Of a DNA stretch of 64,000 nt, positions 38,703 through 49,228 are shown piece after piece. This DNA is from Candidatus Thiodiazotropha sp. (ex Monitilora ramsayi) (GTDB taxonomy: Bacteria > Pseudomonadota > Gammaproteobacteria > Chromatiales > Chromatiaceae), in assembly GCA_025655595.1 (NCBI GenBank), contig JAHXIO010000008.1:1-64000 (forward strand), in the 5' to 3' direction. Every line of letters begins with the position of its first letter. Position 1 is the stretch's first letter. The translations under genes were made by a program, and so were the position numbers. The notes under the pieces are model-generated. The model was not told the DNA's origin, made no database searches, and saw only the letters and a program-made list of their open reading frames with translations.

Positions 38703-39518
38703 ATGCTTGACAAATCGCCCCTGAAGGAAACGCAGATCGCTGATGTTCAGAGTTCCGCTGACAATCGACAGATCGCCATTAACAAGGTCGGTATCAAAGA
38801 TATCCGCCATCCTATGCGTATCAGGGATCGCAGTGAAGGTGAGCAGCACACTATTGCCAATTTCAACATGTATGTGAACCTGCCTCATAACTTCAAGGGC
38901 ACACACATGTCCCGTTTTGTGGAGATCCTGAACAGCCACGAGACTGAGATCACTGTGGCCTCATTCAAGGATATGTTGGCGGAGATGACCGAAAGACTGG
39001 AAGCGGAATCCGGTCATATCGAGATGAACTTCCCCTTCTTTATCAACAAAACCGCACCTGTCTCCGGTGTACAAAGCCTGCTTGACTACGATGTCACGCT
39101 GATTGGGGAGATTCACGGCGACAAATCCTATATTGACATCAAGGTTGTAGTGCCCGTCACAAGCCTCTGTCCTTGTTCAAAAAAGATCTCCGACCGCGGT
39201 GCCCATAACCAGCGCTCACACGTCACCGTACAGGCCAGAACCAAGGGTTTTATCTGGATCGAGGAGGTTATCGATATGGTTGAGCAGCAGGCATCCTGCC
39301 AGCTCTTCGGCCTGCTGAAGCGCCCGGATGAGAAGTTTGTCACCGAACGCGCCTATGACAATCCAAAGTTCGTCGAAGATATGGTGCGCGACATCGCGGT
39401 GGAGTTGAACCGGGAAGATCGTATCAGTGCCTACACAATTGAATCGGAAAACTTCGAATCGATTCACAACCACTCCGCCTACGCGCTCATCGAGCGGGAT
39501 AAGACGACTGACCAGTAA
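38703..39518 (+). CDS. folE2: GTP cyclohydrolase FolE2 (type IB)
   Basis: 271 residues from the ATG at 38703 ([16 protein letters not shown]); a TTG two codons earlier is less likely. Family marks: [25 protein letters not shown], and the active-site Cys in [20 protein letters not shown] with the QRSH stretch. Makes dihydroneopterin triphosphate for folate or queuosine. FolE2 can use metals other than zinc. The 210 bp upstream contain small hairpins (ATCCCGT-CATCA-ACGGGAT), but I see no clear regulator site. Confidence 0.95.
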   Translation: MLDKSPLKETQIADVQSSADNRQIAINKVGIKDIRHPMRIRDRSEGEQHTIANFNMYVNLPHNFKGTHMSRFVEILNSHETEITVASFKDMLAEMTERLEAESGHIEMNFPFFINKTAPVSGVQSLLDYDVTLIGEIHGDKSYIDIKVVVPVTSLCPCSKKISDRGAHNQRSHVTVQARTKGFIWIEEVIDMVEQQASCQLFGLLKRPDEKFVTERAYDNPKFVEDMVRDIAVELNREDRISAYTIESENFESIHNHSAYALIERDKTTDQ

Positions 39519-39562
39519 TGATCGGTTCCTGTCTTTCTACTACGGAAGCGATAGAACAAAAG

Positions 39563-40210
39563 CTAAAATTTTCGGTGTAGCATCAGAACTGAACCCTGGT
39601 CCTCCATCTTGACCCGGTTGAGAAAGCTCATACCCAGCAGTATCCGACCTGAACCGGTGCTCTCAATCACAAAACCGCGAACCTGACGCAACACGATATC
39701 CCCCACCTGCACCTTATCCAGAGTCACTTCGTAGGCCGGTGCCCTCCCATTGGCGGTATTCACATATATGGGGTTGCCTTCCAACCGGTATTGGATACCC
39801 AGGCGCTTGGCGTCTCTTCGATACATTGCAACCGCAGAGGCGCCGGTATCAACCAGAAAATTGACCGTTCGCCCATTGATTGTACCCACGGTCGTGTAGC
39901 TGCCACTCTCATCGCGCCAGATTTTCGCGCTCACCTGCTCCGGTTTGCTGAAACTGGTAGAGACATGACTGCCGAGAGGATAGGTGCGTCGCTCTCCATC
40001 AAGTTCTATGACCGCCTCTTTACTGTCAGCGGAGATCAGTATCAACCCCTCGGGGGATGGCTTATTACGTTTCAATAGACGTCTTTCACCGTCCACCCTG
40101 ACCATCGCCTTGTCCGAAAACAGTGCCTCGACAACAATCTGTTCCACAGCGGAGATTGTTGGCATCCATAACAGCACACTCAAGGCAAGTAGAAGCAGTT
40201 TCAAGCGCAT
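39563..40210 (-). CDS. Retropepsin-like aspartic protease (clan AA, TIGR02281 type)
   Basis: 215 residues. Signal peptide (ending TISAVEQ), then about 100 residues with short beta segments, and a retroviral-type aspartic protease domain: active site NFLVDTGASAVAMYRRDA, flap NTANGRAPAYEVTL and ILLGMSFLNRVKMED at the end. One active-site Asp per chain, so the enzyme acts as a dimer in the periplasm. Directly abuts pgpA, so probably co-transcribed. Confidence 0.9.
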   Translation of the reverse strand: MRLKLLLLALSVLLWMPTISAVEQIVVEALFSDKAMVRVDGERRLLKRNKPSPEGLILISADSKEAVIELDGERRTYPLGSHVSTSFSKPEQVSAKIWRDESGSYTTVGTINGRTVNFLVDTGASAVAMYRRDAKRLGIQYRLEGNPIYVNTANGRAPAYEVTLDKVQVGDIVLRQVRGFVIESTGSGRILLGMSFLNRVKMEDQGSVLMLHRKF

Positions 40211-40678
40211 CTAAAAACCTCCCCATACTATGAACAGCATCACCACACCGGCATAGAGTCCCGCCACCAGATCATCCAGCATGATACCGAAACCACCTTC
40301 CACCCGCTTGTCGAGCCAGCCGATGGGCCAAGGCTTCAGGATATCGAAAAGACGAAACAGGACAAAACCGATCAATATCCACCAGAGGCTTGCAGGAACA
40401 AAACTCATGGTTATCAGATAGCCGATGATTTCATCCCAGACTATTCCTCCATGATCATGGACACCCAGGTCTTTCGATGTTTGGTCACAAATCCAGATGC
40501 CCACGATAAAACCCAAAACGACGAGGAGCAGATAGAGCCAGTACGATAGTGGCTGTAATATGAGATAGATCGGTATTGCAACCAGGGTACCGAAGGTTCC
40601 CGGCGCTTTGGGCGCCAGTCCACTACCGAACCCAAAAGCCAGCAGGTGTACAGGCTTTCTCAGGTCAGGTCTCACCAT
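40211..40678 (-). CDS. pgpA: Phosphatidylglycerophosphatase A
   Basis: 155 residues from the ATG at 40678, inside the end of thiL (14-bp overlap). Motifs FGSGLAPKAPGTFGTLVAIP, DQTSKDLGVHDHGGIVWDEI and LFRLFDILKPWPIGWLD define PgpA. Integral inner-membrane enzyme giving phosphatidylglycerol. The thiL-pgpA pair is standard in gammaproteobacteria. Confidence 0.95.
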   Translation of the reverse strand: MVRPDLRKPVHLLAFGFGSGLAPKAPGTFGTLVAIPIYLILQPLSYWLYLLLVVLGFIVGIWICDQTSKDLGVHDHGGIVWDEIIGYLITMSFVPASLWWILIGFVLFRLFDILKPWPIGWLDKRVEGGFGIMLDDLVAGLYAGVVMLFIVWGGF

Positions 40679-41687
40679 TTTGTCCTTCCATACTGAACCG
40701 GCTTTCCCCTGAAAAATGATCAAATCCCCTATCAGGAGCGCTCCATAATTTCCCATCAGGCTGCGTGATGCGAAGACCCGATTGACTCTCGATCATTCCA
40801 ATACAACTGATCGGCAGGTCAAGCTCCTCGCTGATACGGGTTATCTCTTTCCCTTGAGACCTATCCGCGCTAAAGCAGAGCTCATAGTCGTCGCCACCCG
40901 CAAGGACAGTCTGCCAGTCCCCACTCTTACGCTGCCATTGCGCCATCTCCATAGAAAGGGGTATACGATCCAATGAGATAGTGGCCCCCATCCCGCTGGC
41001 CGCCAAAATATGACCAAGATCAGCAATCAACCCATCAGAGATATCGATAGCGCTACTGGCGATACCCCTCAGAGCGAGTCCGGCCTCAACTCTTGGTTGC
41101 GGCCTCTCCAAACGCTCTCTGAGGGAATCAAACAAACGCTGTTCACTGAGATTAAAGTTTCTCGATGCCAGGTACAAAGCGGCATCACCCAACGTGCCCG
41201 TGACATAGAGCTCATCGCCGTCTCTAGCACCGCCTCGTCGCAGTGCTGCCCCCGCGGGGACCCATCCATGTGCTTGTACAGTGATACTGAGAGGCCCCCG
41301 GGTAGTATCACCTCCCACGAGTGCAACACCATGTCGACCGGCTAGGGCCTCAAACCCCCTTGAAAACTGTGTCAGCCAGGATTCATCCACCTTGGGCAGT
41401 GTCAAGGCAAGGGTAATCCAGGCCGGCTCCGCCCCCATTGCGGCAAGATCACTTAAATTGACTGCCAGCACCTTATGTCCCAAAGCGGCGGGAGAAACAT
41501 CTGGAAAAAAATGGACACCTTCAACCAGTGTATCGATGCTCACAACCAGCTCCATCCCGGGAGGCACATTCAGCAGTGCGGCATCATCCCCGATACCTAA
41601 AGAGACATCTTCACGGGATCGAGTCAACCCGGCGAAATAGCGCCGGATAAGATCGAATTCAGACTGTATTGCTGACTGTGCCTTCAT
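40665..41687 (-). CDS. thiL: Thiamine-monophosphate kinase
   Basis: 340 residues. N-terminal EFDLIRRYFAG, SLGIGDDAALL, the Mg/ATP site VGGDTTRGPLSITV, and ISDGLIADLGHIL. Forms thiamine diphosphate. Heads the thiL-pgpA-retropepsin run. In relatives it directly follows nusB; here the plus-strand gene at 41906..42334 separates them. Confidence 0.95.
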   Translation of the reverse strand: MKAQSAIQSEFDLIRRYFAGLTRSREDVSLGIGDDAALLNVPPGMELVVSIDTLVEGVHFFPDVSPAALGHKVLAVNLSDLAAMGAEPAWITLALTLPKVDESWLTQFSRGFEALAGRHGVALVGGDTTRGPLSITVQAHGWVPAGAALRRGGARDGDELYVTGTLGDAALYLASRNFNLSEQRLFDSLRERLERPQPRVEAGLALRGIASSAIDISDGLIADLGHILAASGMGATISLDRIPLSMEMAQWQRKSGDWQTVLAGGDDYELCFSADRSQGKEITRISEELDLPISCIGMIESQSGLRITQPDGKLWSAPDRGFDHFSGESRFSMEGQNGET

Positions 41688-41905
41688 GCGGTTGTTGTTT
41701 CAGTTGGGCAATAAATAGAGCAGTGTAGTGTCAACCCAGGTGAATAATAAGACCATAGCCATCGCCGGGCTCATCCCTAAGATGACCAGAGTGATACACA
41801 ACCTTACTCTTTAGAAGGAATTAAGTCGTGTAATACAAAGTTACTGTATACGCTCATAAAGAACCGTCGACTTTGACGATCAAATCAGGGGGAGGCAACA
41901 CTTCA

Positions 41906-42334
41906 ATGAATTACAATAAAAAATTTCAAATTATTGAAAAGTCAGGAGATTTGATGGTAGAAGTGTTCCACATCGCCGCCCTTTTCGTCATCGGCGCCAC
42001 TGTGATCTGGTCCGGTATTGTGGCCTATTTGGAGATGATCGACCATGGCCATGCGACCCTGAAGGATATACTGTTGCTCTTTATCTATCTGGAATTGGGC
42101 GCCATGGTAGGCATCTATTTCAAGACCAGACGCTTACCCGTGCAGTTCCTGATCTATATCGCTATTACCGCATTGACGCGCATGCTGACCATCGACATCA
42201 AGACCATGGCTAATGAGACCATTCTGACCCTGACCGGCGCCATTCTGATGCTCACTGCTGCGGTCCTCATCCTGCGTTACTCCCGCAGCCGGTTGAAACT
42301 TGAAGATGAAGATCTGAGTCGGGAGACTGGGTGA
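41906..42334 (+). CDS. PsiE-like phosphate-starvation family membrane protein
   Basis: 142 residues from the ATG at 41906 (GGGGGAGG upstream). Four membrane helices, with the family patterns VFHIAALFVIGATVIWSG, LLLFIYLELGAMVGIYFKT and LTRMLTIDIKTM. The function of PsiE is not known. It sits on the opposite strand between nusB and thiL, breaking the usual operon. Confidence 0.88.
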   Translation: MNYNKKFQIIEKSGDLMVEVFHIAALFVIGATVIWSGIVAYLEMIDHGHATLKDILLLFIYLELGAMVGIYFKTRRLPVQFLIYIAITALTRMLTIDIKTMANETILTLTGAILMLTAAVLILRYSRSRLKLEDEDLSRETG

Positions 42335-42367
42335 CCGCATCCAAAAAATGCATCTAAAAATCGCCAC

Positions 42368-42802
42368 TCAGCGCTTCTGTTTGGATTTGATCTCCACAGT
42401 ACGTACCTGTTTCGCGACCTGATCGAGGACACCATTGACATATTTGTGTCCCATCTCGGCACCAAAGACCTTGGCCAGCTCCACCGCCTCGTTGATCACG
42501 ACCCGGTAGGGTATCTCGGGTTTGAAGCTCAGTTCATAGGTCCCCAGTCTCAATATGGCGCGCTCTACCGGATCGACACTTTCGATAGCCCGATCCAGTG
42601 CCGGTTTCAGTAAATCATCTATCTCATCCAGGTGTTTCGGAACACCGTGCAACAGATCCTGAAAATAGGTAACCTCAAACCCATTCAGATCCTGTTCCTC
42701 GAGAAATTGATTGGCAATCTCCCCCACGTCATGTCCGACCATCTGCCATTGGTAGATGGCCTGTACCGCATGGCGGCGGGCCTGGCTGCGCTTTTGGCTC
42801 AT
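42368..42802 (-). CDS. nusB: Transcription antitermination protein NusB
   Basis: 144 residues: SQARRHAVQAIYQWQM, AILRLGTYELSFKPEIPYRV and GAEMGHKYVNGVLDQVAK. Binds boxA with NusE in rRNA antitermination. Shares one base with the ribH stop region, so translation is coupled. Confidence 0.96.
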   Translation of the reverse strand: MSQKRSQARRHAVQAIYQWQMVGHDVGEIANQFLEEQDLNGFEVTYFQDLLHGVPKHLDEIDDLLKPALDRAIESVDPVERAILRLGTYELSFKPEIPYRVVINEAVELAKVFGAEMGHKYVNGVLDQVAKQVRTVEIKSKQKR

Positions 42803-43281
42803 CAGCCGATTTTTCTCAGCAGATTGACCATCTCAATGGCGGACAGAGTGGCTTCTGCCCCCTTGTTTCCTGCCTTGGTTCCGGCGCGTTCAATCGCCTG
42901 CTCTATGGTATCGACAGTGAGGACGCCAAAAGCGATCGGTACCCCATGCTTGAGACTGACCTGTGACATACCCTTTACACACTCACCTGCCACATAGTCG
43001 AAATGCGGGGTGCCGCCCCGTATCACCGCACCCAGCGCAATAATCGCATCATATTCCCCGTTGGAAGCGATCTTCTCCAACGCCACCGGCATCTCGAAGG
43101 CGCCAGGCACACGTACCAGCGTAATATCCTTCTCACTGGCACCGTGTCGTTTCAAGGTATCGATTGCGCCTTCCACCAGGCTATCCACGATAAAACTGTT
43201 AAAGCGAGCTGACACCAGACAGAAGCGCGCCTTCTCAACAGTTAATGCCCCTTCAATCGTCTTAATACTCATCATGTTCAC
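42802..43281 (-). CDS. ribH: 6,7-dimethyl-8-ribityllumazine synthase
   Basis: 159 residues. [20 protein letters not shown], the [17 protein letters not shown] and [19 protein letters not shown] motifs, and the [14 protein letters not shown] end. Forms the lumazine from DHBP and the ribitylamino-uracil. Known as ribE in E. coli; I use ribH to keep it apart from riboflavin synthase. Between ribBX and nusB. Confidence 0.96.
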   Translation of the reverse strand: MNMMSIKTIEGALTVEKARFCLVSARFNSFIVDSLVEGAIDTLKRHGASEKDITLVRVPGAFEMPVALEKIASNGEYDAIIALGAVIRGGTPHFDYVAGECVKGMSQVSLKHGVPIAFGVLTVDTIEQAIERAGTKAGNKGAEATLSAIEMVNLLRKIG

Positions 43282-43367
43282 CCAGAAGCTTTAAAAATAC
43301 TTGATAGATAGTGATTACCGTAACGGATATTTCAACAGGCAGAATGGGGGGGAAGGTAGTCCGCCCG

Positions 43368-44483
43368 TCAACTCCCGGCAACGTACTCCGTCACTTCCAT
43401 ATCGAATCCCGAGAGTCCGTGAATACTCTTCGGCGCACTCAGCACGCGCATCTTGCGGACCCCCAAATCAGAAAGAATCTGCGCACCGACGCCGTAAGTC
43501 CTTAGCTCCTTGCTATTGTCCTTTTTTACAAACCGGGGCTCTTCAGGATCCAGCGTCTGCATCTCCATCATACGCTGTACGATCTCCCGTGGTGTATCGT
43601 GATTGCGCAAGATGACGATGACCCCTTCCCCTGCCTCGTCGATCATCTTCATGGCACTTCTCAGTGGCCAACCGCACTCATTGAAATTGGCCTCGAAAAG
43701 ATCGCAAAGACTATTCTGCATATGGACCCTGACCAGGGTCGGTCTTTCTGGAGAGGGATGTCCTTTGACCAGCGCCAGATGAAGTTCGTTATCGACCACA
43801 TCCTGGTAGGCTGTCAGACGGAAATCGCCGTAGTTGGTAGGAAAATGGCACTCACTGACCCTCTCCACTGTGGTTTCATTGCGAACCCTGTATTGGATCA
43901 GGTCGGCGATGGTACCCATCTTGAGGTCGTGCTCGACGGCGAACTTTTCCAGATCATCCCGCCGCGCCATGGTACCGTCCTCATTGAGAATCTCCACAAT
44001 CACCGACGTCGGCGATAGTCCGGCAAGACGCGCCAAATCACAACCGGCCTCCGTATGACCGGCACGTACCAACACGCCACCCGGTTGAGCCATGAGAGGA
44101 AAAATATGACCGGGCTGTACAAGATCCTGGGGTTTTGCATCCTCAGCCACTGCCGCCAAAACCGTAGTGGCACGATCCGAGGCTGAGATACCTGTGGTTA
44201 CCCCATCCGCTGCCTCAATGGAGACAGTGAAATTGGTTGCGGAAAGCTCATCATCCGTCGTCACCATTAATGGCAGGCGGAGTTGAGTACAGTGCTCCTT
44301 GGTCAAGGTCAGGCAGATCAGGCCGCGCCCGTAGCGCGCCATAAAATTAATCGCTTCAGGCGTTACACACTCGGCGGCCATAATCAGGTCGCCTTCGTTC
44401 TCCCTGTCTTCGTCATCCATGATGATGACCATCTTGCCCTGCTTCAGGTCCTCAAGAATCTCTTCTGTTGTGTTCAGCGCCAT
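43368..44483 (-). CDS. ribBX: 3,4-DHBP synthase with degenerate GTP cyclohydrolase II domain (RibBX)
   Basis: 371 residues. RibB domain 1-200 is intact ([33 protein letters not shown]). The C-terminal RibA-like domain is not: where RibA has HSECLTGD...RCDCG, here stands [18 protein letters not shown]. Two of the three zinc Cys are Asn and only the last remains, so GTP cyclohydrolase II activity is not expected. This matches the RibBX variant described in proteobacteria, whose tail may modulate DHBP synthase. A separate true ribA should exist elsewhere. Confidence 0.88.
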   Translation of the reverse strand: MALNTTEEILEDLKQGKMVIIMDDEDRENEGDLIMAAECVTPEAINFMARYGRGLICLTLTKEHCTQLRLPLMVTTDDELSATNFTVSIEAADGVTTGISASDRATTVLAAVAEDAKPQDLVQPGHIFPLMAQPGGVLVRAGHTEAGCDLARLAGLSPTSVIVEILNEDGTMARRDDLEKFAVEHDLKMGTIADLIQYRVRNETTVERVSECHFPTNYGDFRLTAYQDVVDNELHLALVKGHPSPERPTLVRVHMQNSLCDLFEANFNECGWPLRSAMKMIDEAGEGVIVILRNHDTPREIVQRMMEMQTLDPEEPRFVKKDNSKELRTYGVGAQILSDLGVRKMRVLSAPKSIHGLSGFDMEVTEYVAGS

Positions 44484-44703
44484 ATACTTCTTCGGTTTTG
44501 TTCGGAGTCAACGGGCCATTCTATCAGAGCAGGAATGAGAGGGCATCCGATAATCCATGGGACAGGAAGAGGACAGACAGCATGATGTAAGTGTGCGACG
44601 TGATGAAATCGTGATCGTTTCGTGACTCGGCCCGGAAACGCCGGCACCAAACTCCTCTCTACAGCCTGACTTTTTTCAGGCTAAAAAACCGAGGAGAACA
44701 CCC

Positions 44704-45435
44704 ATGAAAAAAACAGCTATAGCACTCATACTGTCAGGCGGGCTGCTGGCAGGCGGTAGTGCTTTTGCCCAGGATGTAAGCGTCAAAATCACCAATCTGA
44801 CCAATGCCACGTACTTCACGCCTCTACTGATCGCCGCGCACGATAGAAAAACACATCTGTTTGAAATCGGTACCCATGCCTCTCCGGAACTGCAGGCAAT
44901 GGCCGAAGGTGGTAATACCGGCGGCCTGATCGAGCAGGTTGAAGCGGCCGGAGGCACCTATGTCGACAATCCCGCGGGTGGTCTGCTGGGCCCGAGCGGA
45001 AGCGCCGAGGCAGTGATTGATATCAGAGGAAAACGGACAAGGTTTCTATCGGTTACCGCAATGCTGCTACCCACCAATGATGGGTTTGTCGGTCTGGACG
45101 CATTAAAGATACCCAGACGAAGCGGCACATACACTTACTATCTACATGGCTATGATGCCGGTACTGAGGCCAACGACGAGATCATCACCGGTGGCGGGAT
45201 GCCCAATGTCCCGGGTATTCCTGCTGATCCCGGCGGCAATGCCGGTGTCGGCGGGATAGAATCGGTAGGTGCCGACCATAATCCGACAGTGCATATTCAT
45301 CGGGGCGTCATTGGTGACGATGATCCTGCCGGCGGTCCCAGCGATCTCGATGCCCGCGTCCATACCTGGCAAGGTCCGGTAGCTAAACTGGAGATCCGGG
45401 TCCCCAGAAGAGATGACGATCATTACGATGACTAA
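44704..45435 (+). CDS. Secreted spondin-domain protein
   Basis: 243 residues. Signal peptide ends GSAFAQD. Spondin_N domain: VSVKITNLTNATYFTPLLIA, HLFEIGTHASPELQAMAEGG, TAMLLPTNDGFVGLDALKIP and the YDAGTEANDEI region typical of these. Conserved His and Asp residues suggest metal binding. The C-terminus is Asp/His-rich (RRDDDHYDD). It lies on the opposite strand between ribE and ribBX, splitting the riboflavin cluster. Role unknown, probably extracellular. Confidence 0.88.
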   Translation: MKKTAIALILSGGLLAGGSAFAQDVSVKITNLTNATYFTPLLIAAHDRKTHLFEIGTHASPELQAMAEGGNTGGLIEQVEAAGGTYVDNPAGGLLGPSGSAEAVIDIRGKRTRFLSVTAMLLPTNDGFVGLDALKIPRRSGTYTYYLHGYDAGTEANDEIITGGGMPNVPGIPADPGGNAGVGGIESVGADHNPTVHIHRGVIGDDDPAGGPSDLDARVHTWQGPVAKLEIRVPRRDDDHYDD

Positions 45436-45513
45436 ACAACGCTGAAAGGGTCTTAACACATCGGGGTCACGGATGACCCCAAAGCATGATGAGCTATCGG
45501 CGATCTGCCAGTT

Positions 45514-46173
45514 CTAGGGGAGAAATCCCCGGGATTTCAGCAATGCTTCGGTCACGCCGCTCTCCGAATCGGATGCTGCCTCTTCCCCTAACATCAGCCG
45601 TTCCAAATACCTGGCAATGAGATCGACCTCAAGATTGACTTCCGATCCGGGCCTGTACTCATCCATGATCGTCTCCTGCAGTGTGTGTGGCACGATATTC
45701 AGCTGAAAGCTCGAGCCCTGAATGGCATTGACCGTCAGGCTTGCACCATCGACACAGATAGAACCCTTGTGAGCGATGTATTTTGCAAGTGAATCCGGTG
45801 CCTGAATCTGAAACCGGATCGATCGGGCATCTTCCTTTCGATCCACTACCCGACCTACGCCGTCGACATGTCCACTGACCAAGTGACCGCCCAGGCGACT
45901 GTTCAGGGTTAAGGCTCTCTCCAGATTGACTTTACTGCCGGGACGCAGACGGTGCAGCGTGGAGAGAGAAAGGGTCTCGCGTGAGACGTCGGCACTGAAA
46001 CCGTATCCGGTAAGTGACACCACCGTCAGGCAGACTCCGTTGGTGGCGATACTGTCACCCAACTTCACGTCACTCAGATCGAGTGTCCCGGCATCCACAC
46101 TCAGGCGTACATCCCCGCCCTGCTCTACCATCTCCATGATGGTGCCAATGGACTCGATGATGCCGGTAAACAT
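45514..46173 (-). CDS. ribE: Riboflavin synthase, alpha subunit
   Basis: 219 residues with the expected internal duplication: MFTGIIESIGTI and the second half starting about residue 98. Motifs IATNGVCLTVVS and LGGHLVSGHVDGVG, then ICVDGASLTVNAI. Makes riboflavin from two lumazines. Called ribC in some nomenclatures. Follows ribD by 8 bp. Confidence 0.96.
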   Translation of the reverse strand: MFTGIIESIGTIMEMVEQGGDVRLSVDAGTLDLSDVKLGDSIATNGVCLTVVSLTGYGFSADVSRETLSLSTLHRLRPGSKVNLERALTLNSRLGGHLVSGHVDGVGRVVDRKEDARSIRFQIQAPDSLAKYIAHKGSICVDGASLTVNAIQGSSFQLNIVPHTLQETIMDEYRPGSEVNLEVDLIARYLERLMLGEEAASDSESGVTEALLKSRGFLP

Positions 46174-46181
46174 AGAGACTC

Positions 46182-47306
46182 CTATTGCCCGGGTGAGGGG
46201 ACAGCAGTGATGCGGATGTCTTCGCCTATCTGCCGTATTTCTTTGATTTTCAACGGGATTCTGTCTTTCATATGCAACAGCTCAGGCAGATGAAACAGAC
46301 CTCGGGCACCGCTTCCCATCAGGTGCGGGGCAAGATAGACAACCAGCTCGTCGATCAGGCCCGCCTCCAGCATCGAACCAGCAAGGACCGCACCCGATTC
46401 CAACAGCACCTCATTGATCTCATGAGCTGCAAGAAGCTTCATGACCTCATGAAGATCGAGCTGGTTGTCATACACCGGCAAGGTAGCTATCTGTGCGCCG
46501 ATCGCCTCCAGCGGTCCTGCCTGAAGACGGGCTTCATCGCCGCAAACCAGGAGTACCGGCCCCGGCTGATGCAGCATCTTCGCCGTGGGCGGAGTCTGCA
46601 GTTGCGGGTCGAGAACCACCCTGAGCGGTTGTGGGGGCGGGATGTCGGCCTCCAGCCCCAGTTGCGCCGCCGTCAGTCTGACATTCATGGTCGGGTCGTC
46701 CGCTTGCATGGTACCTGCGCCGGTGAGTATCGCAGCACTACGCGCCCTCAGGCGATGCACATCCTCCCGGGCGGCACTGGAAGTAATCCACTGACTCTCA
46801 CCGCTGGCCATGGCAGTTCTTCCATCCAGGCTCATAGCCAGTTTACAGCGGACGTATGGCATCCCTTCACGCATGCGCTTAACGAAACCCGGATTGAGCG
46901 CCTCAGCCTGGGACTGCATGATGCCGTCAATGACTTCAATACCGGCCTCACGCAGCTTTTCAAGACCATTTCCTGAAACCAGCGGATTGGGATCCCGCAT
47001 CGCAGCGACTACCCGCTTCACACCGGCCTCTATCAATCCATCGGTACAGGGGGGTGTACGACCATGATGACAACAGGGCTCCAGGGTGACGTAAGCAGTG
47101 GCCCCTTGCGCTTGAGTGCCTGCGTCGGCCAGTGCATTTCGCTCAGCATGGGGTTCACCGGCCCGATGGTGGTATCCCTCACCGACCACCTTGCCCGCTT
47201 TGACCAGCAAACAACCGACTCGTGGATTGGGATGGGTGGTATAGATCCCTTTTTGAGCCAGCCGGATAGCACTTGCCATATAGTGATGGTCGGTATCGCT
47301 ACTCAT
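46182..47306 (-). CDS. ribD: Bifunctional riboflavin deaminase/reductase RibD
   Basis: 374 residues. Deaminase zinc site [10 protein letters not shown] with [17 protein letters not shown]; reductase domain from about 148 ([20 protein letters not shown]). Overlaps nrdR by 4 bp and leads the riboflavin pathway genes. Confidence 0.96.
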   Translation of the reverse strand: MSSDTDHHYMASAIRLAQKGIYTTHPNPRVGCLLVKAGKVVGEGYHHRAGEPHAERNALADAGTQAQGATAYVTLEPCCHHGRTPPCTDGLIEAGVKRVVAAMRDPNPLVSGNGLEKLREAGIEVIDGIMQSQAEALNPGFVKRMREGMPYVRCKLAMSLDGRTAMASGESQWITSSAAREDVHRLRARSAAILTGAGTMQADDPTMNVRLTAAQLGLEADIPPPQPLRVVLDPQLQTPPTAKMLHQPGPVLLVCGDEARLQAGPLEAIGAQIATLPVYDNQLDLHEVMKLLAAHEINEVLLESGAVLAGSMLEAGLIDELVVYLAPHLMGSGARGLFHLPELLHMKDRIPLKIKEIRQIGEDIRITAVPSPGQ

Positions 47307-47815
47307 TTTTTCTTATTCGGCTCACCGAGCAGATCCAGTTGTTGACGGCGGGCCTCGGGGCCAGGCTGTTGCTCCAGACGCTCGATCTCCTCGCGGAAGG
47401 CGTTGACATCCTCGAATTTCCGATAGACCGAAGCGAAGCGTACGTATGCAACCTGGTCGAGCTTTTTCAGCTCATCCATCACCAGTTCACCGATGGCCAG
47501 CGAGGGAATCTCCCGCTCCCCGCCCGCCATCAACTTGCGGGTAATGTGATTGATTGCCGCATCCACATCCTCGGCGCTGACCGGACGTTTTTCCAACGCC
47601 CGGGTCATCCCCGATCTCAATTTTCTGCCATCGAAGTGAACCCTGCTGCCGTCCTGCTTCACTACCCAGGGCAGATTGAGTTCGGCGGTCTCATAGGTGG
47701 TGAAACGCTCTTTGCAGACGGCACACTCGCGGCGCCGGCGTATCTGGTCACCCTCTCCCGCCAAGCGGGAGTCTATGACCTTGGTGTCCTGTGCTCCGCA
47801 GAATGGGCAGCGCAT
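47303..47815 (-). CDS. nrdR: Ribonucleotide reductase regulator NrdR
   Basis: 170 residues. Zinc ribbon [17 protein letters not shown]...[12 protein letters not shown], then ATP-cone. Represses nrd genes through NrdR boxes when dATP is high. Between glyA and ribD, the usual place. Confidence 0.97.
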   Translation of the reverse strand: MRCPFCGAQDTKVIDSRLAGEGDQIRRRRECAVCKERFTTYETAELNLPWVVKQDGSRVHFDGRKLRSGMTRALEKRPVSAEDVDAAINHITRKLMAGGEREIPSLAIGELVMDELKKLDQVAYVRFASVYRKFEDVNAFREEIERLEQQPGPEARRQQLDLLGEPNKKK

Positions 47816-47840
47816 AGCGTTATGAATTGATAGTTATGAA

Positions 47841-49097
47841 TTATCCTTTGTAGACCGGATATCTGGCGCAGATTTCCAGCACCTTCGCCTTGGTCTCCTC
47901 GATCACCTGCTGATCGCCCCGACCATCGATGACATCACACATCCAATTGGCCAGATCGATGCAGTCAGCCTCACCAAAACCACGGGTTGTGGCGGCAGGT
48001 GTACCGACGCGAATACCCGATGTCACGAAAGGCGATTGAGGATCATTGGGTACCGCATTTTTGTTCACGGTGATATTGGCTGCACCCAGCCAGGCATCGA
48101 CATCCTTGCCAGTCAGCCCCGCCTCGATGAAACTGACCAGAAACAGATGGTCATCGGTGCCTTTGGAGACCACATCGTAACCCCGATCCATGAAGACCTT
48201 GGCCATGGCGCGGGCATTCTGGATGACCTGCAGCTGATAGGCCTTGTACTCGGGCTCCATGGCTTCCTTGAAAGCGACGGCCTTGGCAGCGATGACGTGC
48301 ATCAGCGGACCACCCTGAGTTCCCGGGAAGACCAGCGAGTTCAGCTTTTTTTCAATCTCCTCATTGGCCTTGGCCAGAATCAAGCCGCCCCGTGGGCCGC
48401 GCAGGGTCTTGTGGGTCGTGGTGGTTGTGACATCGGCGATCTGTACCGGACTGGGATAGTGGCCAGCCGCGATGAGACCGGCCACATGGGCCATGTCGAC
48501 GAACAGATAGGCTCCAACCTCGTCTGAGATATCCCTAAAACGCTGCCAGTCGACCACCCGTGAATAGGCGGAGAAGCCTGCGACGATCATTTTCGGCTTG
48601 TGCTCGCGTGCCAGTCGCTCAACCTCTTCATAGTCAATCTCACCGGTATCCGGGTTCAAACCGTACTGCACGGCATTGTAGATTTTTCCGGAAAAGTTGG
48701 GTTTGGCGCCGTGAGTCAGATGCCCACCATGGGCCAGACTCATACCCAGCACCGTATCGCCGGGTTGGCAGAGTGCCATATAAACAGCGGCATTCGCCTG
48801 GGAGCCCGAGTGAGGCTGAACATTGGCATAGTCTGCGGAAAACAGGGCCTTGGCACGATCGATGGCAAGCTGCTCCGCCACATCGACATTCTCGCAACCA
48901 CCGTAATAGCGCTTGCGTGGGTAACCCTCGGCATACTTGTTGGTCAAGACAGTGCCCTGTGCCTGCATCACACGGGGACTGGTGTAGTTTTCCGAGGCGA
49001 TCAGCTCGATGTGCTCTTCCTGACGACGCTCTTCGGCTGTGATCGCCGCCCAGAGTTCATCGTCATAGCCCTGGATCTGCATACTTTTATTGAACAT
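47841..49097 (-). CDS. glyA: Serine hydroxymethyltransferase
   Basis: 418 residues from the ATG at 49097 ([16 protein letters not shown]), normal length; a longer frame is unsupported. PLP Lys in [35 protein letters not shown] and [18 protein letters not shown]. Interconverts serine and glycine with folate C1 units. Precedes nrdR by 25 bp. Confidence 0.97.
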   Translation of the reverse strand: MFNKSMQIQGYDDELWAAITAEERRQEEHIELIASENYTSPRVMQAQGTVLTNKYAEGYPRKRYYGGCENVDVAEQLAIDRAKALFSADYANVQPHSGSQANAAVYMALCQPGDTVLGMSLAHGGHLTHGAKPNFSGKIYNAVQYGLNPDTGEIDYEEVERLAREHKPKMIVAGFSAYSRVVDWQRFRDISDEVGAYLFVDMAHVAGLIAAGHYPSPVQIADVTTTTTHKTLRGPRGGLILAKANEEIEKKLNSLVFPGTQGGPLMHVIAAKAVAFKEAMEPEYKAYQLQVIQNARAMAKVFMDRGYDVVSKGTDDHLFLVSFIEAGLTGKDVDAWLGAANITVNKNAVPNDPQSPFVTSGIRVGTPAATTRGFGEADCIDLANWMCDVIDGRGDQQVIEETKAKVLEICARYPVYKG

Positions 49098-49228
49098 CTT
49101 ATTTCTCCGACACAGGAAAACGGTGAAATATACCAAATATTCCACCCAACGTCGTGATGAAATGGGGCCGCCGTAACCCTAACCTGAAAGGTCGGTAATA
49201 ATTAGGAACAGCCCCAGGATTTGACCGC

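Noticed and set aside
44662..44688. AGCCTGA/TCAGGCT hairpin upstream of the spondin gene as a terminator
   Set aside because: The T/A tracts are in the loop and on the wrong side for either strand's upstream gene.
44484..44703. FMN riboswitch before ribBX
   Set aside because: I looked for the conserved RFN segments and did not see them.
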